A stretch of DNA of 64,000 bases from Prorocentrum cordatum (taxonomy: Eukaryota > Sar > Dinophyceae > Prorocentrales > Prorocentraceae), in assembly GCA_963575745.1 (NCBI GenBank), contig CAUYUJ010012792.1, positions 277,090 through 341,089 of the forward strand, given 5' to 3'. The notes beneath the pieces are model-generated. The model had not been told where the DNA came from. It saw only the letters and a program-made list of their open reading frames with translations, and did no database searches. Shown piece after piece: positions 52,830 to 63,769 of the stretch (positions within the stretch are counted from its first letter, which is position 1; each line of letters opens with the position of its first letter). The translations under genes and the position numbers were made by a program.

Positions 52830-54510
52830 TAATTATCCCGGCGAAGCAACCTAACAGCGATGTGTATAAGCATATCTGGAAGCATTCCCCTTAAGATTCA
52901 GGTGAGAATCCAGTTGTAGAATTCTGCGGTTCTCGCAGTCGCAGTCGCATTCGCAATGACAGTCGCAGTGGCAACGGCCTTAGGATCCAATGGAATCCTC
53001 AGGATTCCTAGGGATTCCTAAGGCATCCTGAGGCATCCTCCGGAATCCATAGGAATCCTTAGGAAACCTTAGGAATCCTTAGGAATCCTGATTCCTAGGG
53101 ATTCCTAGGGATTCCCAAGGATTCCTGAGGAATCCTGAGGATTCCTAAGGATTCCTGAGGATGCTTAACTATGCCTACGGATTCCTAAGGATGCCTACGG
53201 ATTCCTAGGGATTCCTAGGAATTCCTAAGGATTCCTATGTATTCCTACGGATGCCTCAACCTGCCTCAGTTTCAGCCTCAGCCTCAGCCTGCCTCGGCTT
53301 GCCTCAGCCTCAGCCTCAGCCTGCCTCGGCCTCAGCCTCAGCCTGCCTCAGCCTCAGCCTCAGTCTGCCTCGGCCTCAGCCTGCGTCAGCCTCAGCCTCA
53401 GCCTGCCTCAGCCTCAGCCTCAGCCTCAGCCTCAGCCTCAGCCTCAGCCTCAGCCTCAGCCTCAGCCTGCCTCGGCCTCAGCCTCGGCCTCAGCCTGACC
53501 CCTCCCCCCTCCCCCCCCCTTCCCCCCCCCCCCCATTCAGCCTCACCTTGTCTCAGCTTCGGCCTGCCTCGGCCTCATCCTCAGCCTCAGCCTCAGTCTC
53601 AGTCTCAGCCTGTCTCGGCCTGAGCCTGCCTCGGCCTCAGCCTCAGCCTGCCTCAGCCTCAGCCTCAGTCTGTCTCAGCCTCAGCCTGCCTCAGCATCAG
53701 CCTCAGCCTCAGCCTCAGCCTGCCTCGGCTTGCCTCGGCCTCAGCCGCAGCCTGCCTCGGCCTCAGCCTCAGCCTCAGCCTGCCTCAGCCTCAGCCTCAG
53801 CCTGCCTCAGCCTCAGCCTGCCTCAGCCTCAGCCTCAGCCTGCCTCGGCCTCAGCCTGCGTCAGCCTCAGCCTCAGCCTGCCTCAGCCTCAGCCTGCCTC
53901 AGCCTCAGCCTCAGCCTGCCTCGGCTTGCCTCAGCCTCAGCCTCAGCCTGCCTCGGCCTCAGCCTGCCTCGGCCTCAGCCTGCCGCAGCTCGGGCATTCA
54001 AAATATGGCACAGGACTTGTGTTCTGGGAACACGCAGATCACGAAGTGGCCCACAGTTGGCTCCGGGCAATCAAAATATTGTACAGGAATGGTGTTCTGG
54101 GAACACGAAGAACACGAAGTGGCCTACAGTTGGCTCTGGGCATTCAAAATGTGGCCTGGGAATGGTGTCCTGGGAAACACGAAGTGGTCTACAGTTGGCT
54201 CCGGGCATTCAACATGTGGCCTGGGAATTGTGTTTTGGGAAAACGAAGAACACGAAGTGGTCTAAAGTTGGCTCTGGACGTTCAAGATGTGGCCTGGGAA
54301 TGGTGTTCTGGGAGCACGAAGAACACGAAGTGGCCTACAGTTGGCTCCGGGCATTCCAATTGTGGCCTGGGAGTGGTGTTTTGTTGGCTCTGGGCAGTCA
54401 AAATGTGACTCCTGGCAGTGAAAATGGGGTGTCCCCGGATTCCCGCGGCACCCGTCCGGCATCTGCCCAGACCCCCCTGGGGAGTCATGATGCTTTCCCA
54501 GAGGTCTTTC
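52830..54510 (+). repeat. Composite repeat copy 2: head, ATTCCT core, (CAGCCT)n core, 70-bp array, tail
   Basis: Head 52832-52978 matches 26287-26435. Core 52985-53250 is GGATTCCTAGGGATTCCTAA-type, and core 53255-53990 is (GCCTCA)n. The array 53995-54410 has units with CATTCAAAATGTGGCCTGGG, TGTTCTGGGAACACGAAGAA and CCTACAGTTGGCTCTGGGCA, homologous to 27235-27660. The tail CTGCCCAGACCCCCCTGGGG matches copy 1. Confidence 0.8.
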
Positions 54511-54768
54511 GGATCACTTAAAGTGATCCGATGCGTTTTGCTATGTTATTACATATCAAACACACAAAGTGATCTGATATAGTTGACACATATCAAAAGT
54601 GATCCGATACATTGTTCAAAAACAAGGTGTGAACGATCCAAAGAAAAAACACATAAAAACAACAACATGCCCCAACACCGTTGACTCTTCCAGAGAGAAT
54701 CGTGAATACACATTACGGTTTGTTTGATGTTGTGTATTTGGGGCGATTCTTGTAGTGTTCCCCTACAG
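54511..54768. other. AT-rich spacer with AAAGTGATCCGAT repeats
   Basis: GGATCACTTAAAGTGATCCG is a perfect palindrome at about 54512-54531. AAAGTGATCYGAT recurs at about 54566 and 54595. The region ends in a good splice acceptor (TTCCCCTACAG) at 54768. Confidence 0.5.
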
Positions 54769-55937
54769 CGACGCCGCCGTATCGTCCACCTCCCCCTTCT
54801 TCAGATGCTGACGTTCCTCCGCCTCCTCGGTCTGCTTATGCTGTTGCCGTCCCACCTCCTGCAGCCGTTTTGGCTCGCATGGGCAAGACGAGAGCGTCCT
54901 CGCCACCGATCACTTACGTGAACGTTCCGAGGAGTCCCTGGCAGACGCCAGTGGGTAGACTCCTCAGGCGCATGTCGACTGCAGACATCGTCGACCGAGA
55001 GGCTGAGATCGCGATCGTCGACCGAGAGGCTGAGATCGCGAGGCTTCGCGAGCAGCTGCGCGCCATGCAGGAAGAGAACAGCACGTTGCGCGAGGCTGCG
55101 GCAAGCCAGCCGCCCACCGACGTCGAGGGCAGCCAGCGCCACGACACGATCGTCGAGGGTGAGTCCCAGGCGGCGACTGGCGGCGGTGAGGCAGGGATTG
55201 CCGTGATCGAGGTCGCCGACTCGCTGAGCACCGCGGCGACAGTTCCAGCAGCCGCCGACGCGGGGGCTGATGACGAGGATACCGAGAGCGCACAGGAGGC
55301 GCAGGAGGAGGAGCTGGAGAAGGATGAGCTGGAGATGGCGGAGTCGGAGAAGGTTGCTAAATCCATAGATCTGGATGACCTTGAGCATGCGCTCTGGGAC
55401 GAGAAGAAGGAGGAGATCGAGGCTGCGCGCAAGCAGGAGGCCGAGATCCTCGAAGCCAAGAGGTTGTCCCTCGAGGAGAGTGCCAGGCAGTCGCAGGAGT
55501 GCTTGCAGAAGGCGGCAGAGCAGGACGTGGCCTTGCAGAAGACGATCGAGGAGTCCAAGCGCCAGCAGGAGGAGAACAGGACCAGGCTGGCGATGGAGAA
55601 GGCGCAGCTGGACAAGGCGGTCCAGGAGAGCCTGAGGACGGCCACGCCAGAGCAGGTGTTTGCTGCTCAAGCGGAGTCGTGCCCCCGGAGTGCGTCAGCA
55701 GCACCCGCGGGCCCGCGGTCAGCCCCAGTAGCGACAGCAGTCTGGACAGGGCCTGGGCAGTGCACAGCGGCGCCCGCTGGCAAACGGTCCTCAGCTTCCG
55801 ACGATTCCGACGCTGCGCCGCTGGTGTCGTCGAAGCCGCCGCCGTCGGACTCGGCGGAGCCACCACCCGAGCGCTGCATGTCCGAGGGCGAGAAGCAGTG
55901 GTACGCGGCGGAGCGGCTTCGCCAGCGTGGCGGCCAG
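54769..55937 (+). CDS. Exon with UIM-like repeats in a coiled coil
   Basis: Pro-rich start (RPPPPSSDADVPPPP), then VDREAEIA repeated twice (IVDREAEIAIVDREAEIARL), then an acidic segment. Four helices spaced 20-30 residues apart resemble ubiquitin-interacting motifs: LDDLEHALWDEKKEE, ILEAKRLSLEESARQ, VALQKTIEESKRQQ, QLDKAVQESLRTA. The UIM core Ala-x-x-x-Ser with flanking acidic residues is only partly met. The exon ends GGCCAG|GTTCC in phase 0 and joins GCT GTC GAC CCG at 56095. Confidence 0.5.
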
Positions 55938-56464
55938 GTTCCACGGGGTAAACGTGGTAGGGGCGGTGAGGTGAGGGGAGTGGTATTGTAATGAGGTGAA
56001 GGGTGAGGGACGGTGAGGTGAGTTTAGGTGAGGGGCGGCGAGGTGAGGTGATGGGAGGGGGAGCGGGGTGATGCGCGAGCGGTGTCCGCAGCAGGCTGTC
56101 GACCCGAGCGGGACGCACGATTTGCAGATGCCGCCGACGCCGCAGTCCAGCTTCCGCAGTGCCGACGTTGAGAAGGACCATCCGTCTGCTATGCATTTTT
56201 TGATGTGCAACCTCCTCTTCATCCTTATCATGCTCCTCTTCTCTGTTGCTGTATCCCTCGTCTCTGTCTGTGATCTTCTCCGTATCCTCTTCCATCTCCG
56301 TGTTCATCCTCGTCCTCATCGTCGTCCCTGTCGCGATCCTTCTCGCATCGTATCTCTTGCACTAGCATGTCTTCGGCCCGCCTCCCGATCCTCGTCCTCA
56401 CTGCTCAGTCTCATCCTACTCCTTATCCTCCTCATCCTCCTCCTCCTCCTCCTCCTCCTCCTCC

Positions 56465-56501
<37 letters not shown>

Positions 56502-59500
56502 TGTCGTCATCCTCATCATAATAACCATCATCAGCACCATCATCATCATCATCAGCATCGTCATCATCATCATCATCACCATCGTCGCCATCCTCATCAT
56601 CCTCATCCTCATCATCATCATCATCATCATCCTCATCCTCATCCTCATCATCATCTTCATCCTCCTCCTCATCAACGTCAACATCATCATCAGCATCATC
56701 ATCATCATCCTCATCATCATCATCATCAGCATCATCATCATCATCATCATCATCTCTGCTACCATGCTCCTACTCACTATTATTGCTCATCCCTCCGCAT
56801 CCTCCCCCGCATTCTCATCTCATTCACCATGATCCCTCCCCTCCTCCTCATCCTCCTCCTCCTCATCCTCAACCTCCATTCACCCCATCATCATATTAAT
56901 AATTGCGCCCTGCACAGGACAAGACGACGCCGCCGAAGGTCGCGCGGCCCGAGGCGGTGAAGGCGCAGCAGGCGGTCGACAAGCTTCGGGACTCATGCCG
57001 CCCCCCTGCTGACCAGAGCCGAAATCCCATGCGATTTCCCATGCATGGGAAATCGCATGGGATTTCGGCTGCTCTTCGTGGCGAGTAGCCTGAGGGCGAG
57101 GACCAAGGGTCTCCCGGTAGATTCGGGCGTGTCTGGGTCGGGATTGGGGGGATTTGGGCCAGGATATCTCGCCCTCGGTTGACGCGCCCCGACCGTGAGG
57201 GGAAATGGTGTCGTCGTCGTCGTCGTCGTCGTTGTCGTCGACGTCGTCGTCGTTGGGAGGGAGGAACTGGACGGAAGTGGACAGGGAGAGGGATGGAGGG
57301 AGGGACCAGAGGAACTGGATTCGGGGACTGTAAACCTCTCTCCGCCGCCACATCACCCCCCATCTCCAGAGACCCATGTCGGGTGCCAGGCGCGATGCGG
57401 CAGTTGTCGCGGGTATACTCGGGCCTAATTCGGGCCTGCCTCGGGCCCGCTGCGGGCGTCAAGTGCGCTTCGATGACCAGAGCAACCGCGGGCCCATGTC
57501 TGGCACCAGGCGTGTGTGCCTCGTAATCGGTATCCATCCCCATCAACCCTCGCCCTTGTTCCTCATCCACGCTCCTGCTGATGCTGATGCTCACCCTTGT
57601 TAGCCGTTTGGTGTGCAAGTGTCGGCGCCGAGTGCCTCTACTGCGGGGGGTCAGCAGTTACGGCGCTCGGGCGAGATGGCTCCGAAGGCGCAGGCGATCG
57701 ACACCACCATGCTGCGGGCAGTGTGGGAGATGCACATCACGACGGCGCATGCTCGTGCCTCGTCATCCGTCCTCACTGTTTCCCCCCAGCGGTGCTTGCA
57801 TATCGGGAGTCTTACTTCCCGTTGTAAGGACTTGGGCGTGCTCCCCGAGGTTTCGCCGCATGGCCGCCAGTATATGGAACCACATAGCTAATGCTTAGCC
57901 GCACTGCATCAGCTTACTGTTTGAGGTCCACGCTGGCACATACTTGAACTGTATTGATCTGGAATGGCTCTCCCGCTCTCCTCCATCCAGCCATCCCCCT
58001 CCTTCTCCTCCTCATCCTCATCCTCCCTCCTCGCCCTCCCCCATCCTCGACCATCTCAGCGAGGCTGAGACCATCAAGTACACAACTGGCATGCTCGCGA
58101 AGGCGAAGCTTCGCAAGTCACACATCCTCGCACAGAGGGCTATCTTGCAGCAGACGCGCAAGGTGTGCGTTGGCATCTCGCAGAAATCGGCGGAGGCGAC
58201 GGGGAGGATGAGGACGATGAGGTAGACTAGGACGAGGAGGACTCGGGGTGACGAGGGGTGTTAGGATGAACACGAGGACGTGATCGGGAGAAGGATGGAG
58301 CGACGGGGTGCAAGCGAAGGAGGAATGATGAGGACAAGGACGAAGATGACTGGGACAATGGCGATCATTAGGATGGTAACTACAAGGATTACGGCAAACA
58401 CGGAGGACAAGCGGAATATGAGTTGGAGTCGGAGAGGGTGGAGGACGGCTGGCGAACACACATGGTACTGAGTTCCACGATGTCAGCCGTGCTCCTTTCA
58501 TTGCTCATCCTTTCGGGGGCGGGCGTGTTTGTTGGGGCCCCACCTTGAGCAGGCAGTGTTGGTCAAGGTCGCCAAAGCAAAGGAGCGCGACTGGCACCTG
58601 AGCTCGGAGATCAGGAACTGGGCGCACGACACCGCTCGCGCGCTGCGCTGCATGCTCAGACACGTGCGCCAAGCTCTGTGCAAGACCGTCGGGCTACAAC
58701 CGCGCTCGAGCGTGCTTCGTCGAGGGGGTGGGGGGCATTAGAAATGGGCGCGGTGATCGGCGACAGCCAACTCGATCAGGCACCCATCCACGGGAACCTC
58801 CCCTGCCCATTTCCCAGGGACGGCGGCGCGAGCAGCGTCGAGGGGGTGCAGGAGGTATATATTAGGATTGTGAGTTAGACGAGGGGGTTCTGGGGGCGAG
58901 GATGAGGGAGACAGGACTGAGGAAGAGGAACTCGGGAGGAATGTGATGGAGTAGGTGGGTATGCGGGATGAGGAGGATAGAGGAGGGACGTGGCCCCTCG
59001 AGGAAGACCAAGTGGGCAGTGCGCATTTTCGAGGACAACCTCGAGCCCGATGACGAGCCCGAGGACGCGGACGAGGACGCGGACGACGACAGCAACGACA
59101 GCGCCCTGGACGACAGCGACGACGACGCCGACCAGCCAGCGCCCAACCAGCCCAAGAGGGAGGAGAAGGCTGCGAAGGCGGAGGACAAGCCCAAGGCGAA
59201 CAGGCAGAAGACAGAGGGCAACAAGAAGGGCACCAACGGCGGCAAGGCGACTGACACGGGCGACAAGGAGGGTGGCACGGAGAAGGGCGTCAAGAAGGGC
59301 GCCAAGACGGGCGGGGGCAGGCCTGTCAAACTGAACTTGGAGAAGATGACAGAGGTGAACGGCTATCATGTTGGCTACGACAGCCAGATGCAGGCTGGGC
59401 GGCAGATTGTGACATATTATGGTGCACACCTTCGTTTCTCTCTCGCTCTCTCTATCTCTCGATATCTCTAGCTTGGTCTCTCTCCATCTCGGCATCTCTC

Positions 59501-62500
59501 TAATCCCTCGCTGCCCGCATCGCAGCTGACATCCCATGCGCCATCCCATGCATGGGATATCGCATGTGATTTCGGGCCAGCAGATGAGGGATAGAACGAG
59601 AGAGAGAGAGGGATAACGAGAACGAGAGAGAGAGAGAAAGGGAGAGAGACGGTGGCGACCATTGGAACATGTGCCAATCAACCACAGGCAGCGTGGAGGG
59701 CAGACCCCGAGAAGACCACCACGAAAGGGAACCACAATCTAGTTCCTGAGTACGTGAAAGTGCATCGCAGCACCGACGGGGCATCCAAGCTCCTCGTTGC
59801 CGAGTGGCCCGACGGCATGACCTGGGCCGTGCCAGGCACGGAGGGTGAGGAGATGGACAAGCCCATGGCGCAGAACGAGCTCTTCAAGGGTTGGAAAAAT
59901 GGCCAGATTGTCGCAGTTAATTGGGTGAACCACAAGTCGAGGGGCACTTGGCTGCAGCTCAGGAGCGGGGTCAAGACGCAGCTCATGGAGCTAGCCAAAT
60001 ACCGCGAGGAGCACACGGAGAAGGCGGTGCAGCTCATGATCACCTTGGCGAAGGAGTATATCGCAGATACCACTGACAAACCAGCGATGATGGTGAGGAA
60101 AGCGGACTTCCTCAAGCTGTACGGCACGCAGCCCGCCCCCAAGCCGAAGGCGAAGCCCAAGGCAAAGAGCACGGGGAAGGACGAGACGAAGGGCGACGAG
60201 GGCAAGGGCAAGGGCGACAAGAAACCACCCATGAAATCAGCGGCCAAGCCGAAGGCCGACGACGACGACACCGACAGTGCCGAGGACAACGATGATAAGA
60301 AGTCGGTGGCTACCATGGGCTGCAGCGACAGTGACGACGACTCCGACGATGCAGCTGCAGATGGCGCAAGTGTCAATGAGGACGGCAATGACGGCGACGG
60401 GGAGAGCAATTGCGATGACGACCAGGAGGAGCGCACCGCGGGGAAGATGAAGCGCCCCGCAGCGGCATCAGTTGAGCAAGCTGCATCGGCTTCGAGCGAG
60501 CAGGCGACATCGGCACTGAAGAAGATGCGGAGGCCAGCGGCAGCTGATGCCCTGTTGGAGGATGGTAGCGTCGCTGCCCAGGTCACGCACCCAGAGCCAA
60601 CGACGCCGCAGGTGACGCCCAAGACTGGTGTGAAGAGTCCGCCTACGGTATCGCCCACGGCGCCCATCTACCAGCAGCAGATGGGGGCCAACGAGCAGAC
60701 GCGCCAGAAGTCGTACTTCGATGACGACATTGAGGTCGACAGCCCATTCTGACACCGAACAGGTCATCACTGATCGCCTGGAAAAGCCTCTCAGATCCGT
60801 CACCCATTCCTCCTCCTCCTCTTCCTCCTCACGCCCTCCTCATCACCTCCCCATCAGTTTTCTCCTCCACAATGTTCCCATCATCAAGCATCTCCCCCCA
60901 ACCACCCTCCCTCGCCCCACCCGATCAGGAAGATACGGATGAGGAGAACTCGTGGCATAGTTCGTCTCACAGGCCGAATCACTCGCTCGTGTGCCTTCGA
61001 CAGAGACGAGCGACAATCCAACTGCCCCAGACCCCCGAGAGCCTCGACTGGTGAAGCGCTGGAGCTTGAGATAACCGCGATCCCCGTTCGCGGGGTGTGG
61101 TCGTGTGAACTCGTTCTGTCTGTCTCTATCTAAGTACATCGGTGCGCAATACACCCGAACGCCCAACATCATGCATATTTGGGTCTTGAGATAACCGCGA
61201 ACCCCGCTCGCGGGGTGTGGTCGTGTGAACTCGATGTGTGTATATACATATATACCATACTATATCAAACTCTGAATTCTTTCCGCACTCCATCGCCTGG
61301 CCACTTCTTCTCATGCTCCCTCTCATTTTCCATATCCAGGTCTCGTTCCCTCTCCATCTCAAGTATCATTCTCGGTATCCTCCCGCCAGTATCTACCTGC
61401 TCCCCCTCTCCCTATATATGTATATATACACACACCTATCCCTTCTCACTCTGTCCCCACCCCGATCCGCTCACCCCTCTGTCTGCGCATCGCCAGGAGC
61501 TCTTGCCCAAGCAGGACCAGGATCAGCCGAACGAGTGCGCTGTGGCGTCGGTCTTACCTCCTACAAATTCTCCTCGTACTTGCAATCTCCCCTCGCCCCT
61601 GCTCCATTCGGTCTTGGACAACCTGTGCGCGTCCGAGGAGCTGCGGCTTCTCATGCGGGCCAAGGGCATCCCAGACTCGGCCAACGCGGACCTCCTGAAC
61701 GATATCGACGACGACGGCCGCCTGGTCAACCCGAGCAGGTGGGGCGTCAACTTGAAGGACAAGATCGACGCCGAGAAGGAGGCTGCTGGTTGTGGCGCGA
61801 GGAAGGACCCTTCCCAGCGCAACAAGGGCACTCCTGACGAGGAAGTATCTTTCTGGCAATCGATTGCTGCTGGTGGATACTCGGTGCCAACAGACACCAA
61901 GGTGTCGGCGGTGGCGGGGAGGTGGGAGCGCGCCTACAAGGCATCGCCTGACATGCAGCGCAAGTACGACGCCATCACGGGCGAGAACAAGCGGTCGAAG
62001 CGCCACATGTTCAGGGCCGATTGGGCGCGCACGCAGCTCGCCAACGCCTTGGACACCATGGGGATTCAACTCTATTCAGCCCCCCCTCCCTCCCGTCGGC
62101 GGGAGGAGGAGGGGGGAGGAGGAGGAGGAGGAATAGGAGGAGGAGGAGGAGGAGGAGGAGAGGAGGAGGAGGAGGAGGACTGTTGATGGTGGATTGGGGG
62201 ATGACTGTTAATTGGGGAAGGGGAGGCGAGGAGGATGGGGACCCAGACAGGAAATCCAGAAGAAGACGCGCACCACGACTTACGAGGTGAAGGACTACAC
62301 CAACGGGACTTACCTCCCGCTCGGCCGCATCGCCTGGCTGGAGGGCGGCGGCCGCTTGGGATTTATACAGGCAGTGCACGAGCAAACAATGGGGGGGAGG
62401 ATGGGGGAGGAGGTGGATGAGGATGAGGATGAAGAGGGAGGATAAGGAGGAGGATGAGGAGGCGGGAGGAGGAGGAGAGAGGAGGAGGAGGAGGAGGAGG

Positions 62501-63737
62501 AGGAGGAGGAGGAGGAGGAGGAGGAGGGGGAGGAGGAGGAGGATGGGAAGAGGGAGGAGAAGGAGGAGGAGGAGAAGGCGGAGACGGATGAGGAGGACAG
62601 GGCGGTGATAACGACGGCGACGTCGACGCCGACGAGGGAGTCCTGGAATAGAGGCGGCAGGACGATGAGATATCGGGACCGACGATGGGGTGTATGCTTG
62701 CGCGCATCCCAGGCGGTGAAGTATGTCTCCAAATGCATGTTGCTCGGGGCGCCCTGGGTCATCTTCGACCCGATGACGGAGTGCCTGAAGTGCCTATACC
62801 TCACGCGAGCGGGGACCTCGACGGCCATCGCCAGCTCGACGTCTCTGATCAGACGGTCCGATCTGTTCTGACCGATCGGCTCGAGGGCACTCTGGGCCCT
62901 GCGGTTCGGTTCGTGGTGCAATGTAGCCGCGCCTGGGGCCCCCGTCCTCATCTTACCCTTATCCACTTCCCTTGGTCCCGTCTTGTGCCAGATCATCCGC
63001 CACGTCTACTTTCGATCTGGATTGTTAGAGTGCCCCAATGAGCTAAGGGCATCAGCAAAGTCTTCACGGAGGCCTGGAGCTTGCACGCCGAGTGGGTCTC
63101 GTCTCCGGGCGCGTCTTTGGAGGAGGTCAAGCAGGCTCAGCTGCAGCGCGGCGAGCAGGACACCATATCGATCGCTAGCGAGGGACAGCGGTGCCATCGA
63201 CTAGGAGGGGTGATGACGATGATGAGGCATAGGATGAGGCGGAAAGGTGAGAAGGAATCTGACAACGCTGATGGCAATGTGGTAATGCTGACGGCGATGA
63301 TGCTGGTGATGATGTTGATGCGGGTGGTGGTCATGACGGTGATGATGACGGTGATGGTGACGATGTTGATGAGGGTGATGACAATGCTGATGATCATGTT
63401 GATGCTGATGATGATGATGATGATGATGATGATGACGGTGCTGATCTTGATGATGATGATGGCGATGACGATGATGATGATGATGACGTGTATGCTGATG
63501 ATAGAGCTCACGATGAGTCATATTACGGCGATGGTGGTGATGGTGATTATGGTGACCCTGCTGTGGATGCTGCTGCTGATGATGCTGATGATGCTGATGC
63601 CGATGCCGATGGCGATGACGACGATGATGCTGGTGGTGGAGGAGGAGGAAGGGGGCTATCGGGGGTGGAAGAGGAGGAGGAGGAGGAGGAGGAGGAGGAG
63701 GAGGAGGAGAGGAGGAGGAAGAGGAAGATGAGAGGAG

Positions 63738-63769
<32 letters not shown>

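Noticed and set aside
53237-54408. 385-codon Ser/Ala/Leu-rich ORF.
   Set aside because: Product of the (GCCTCA)n tract and the 70-bp array of the composite repeat.
54861-54881. GCAGCCGTTTTGGCTC resembles the dinoflagellate spliced leader (CCGTAGCCATTTTGGCTCAAG) just before an ATG.
   Set aside because: Only about 15 of 21 positions match and the frame is open through it with a splice acceptor upstream at 54768, so it is more likely coding sequence.
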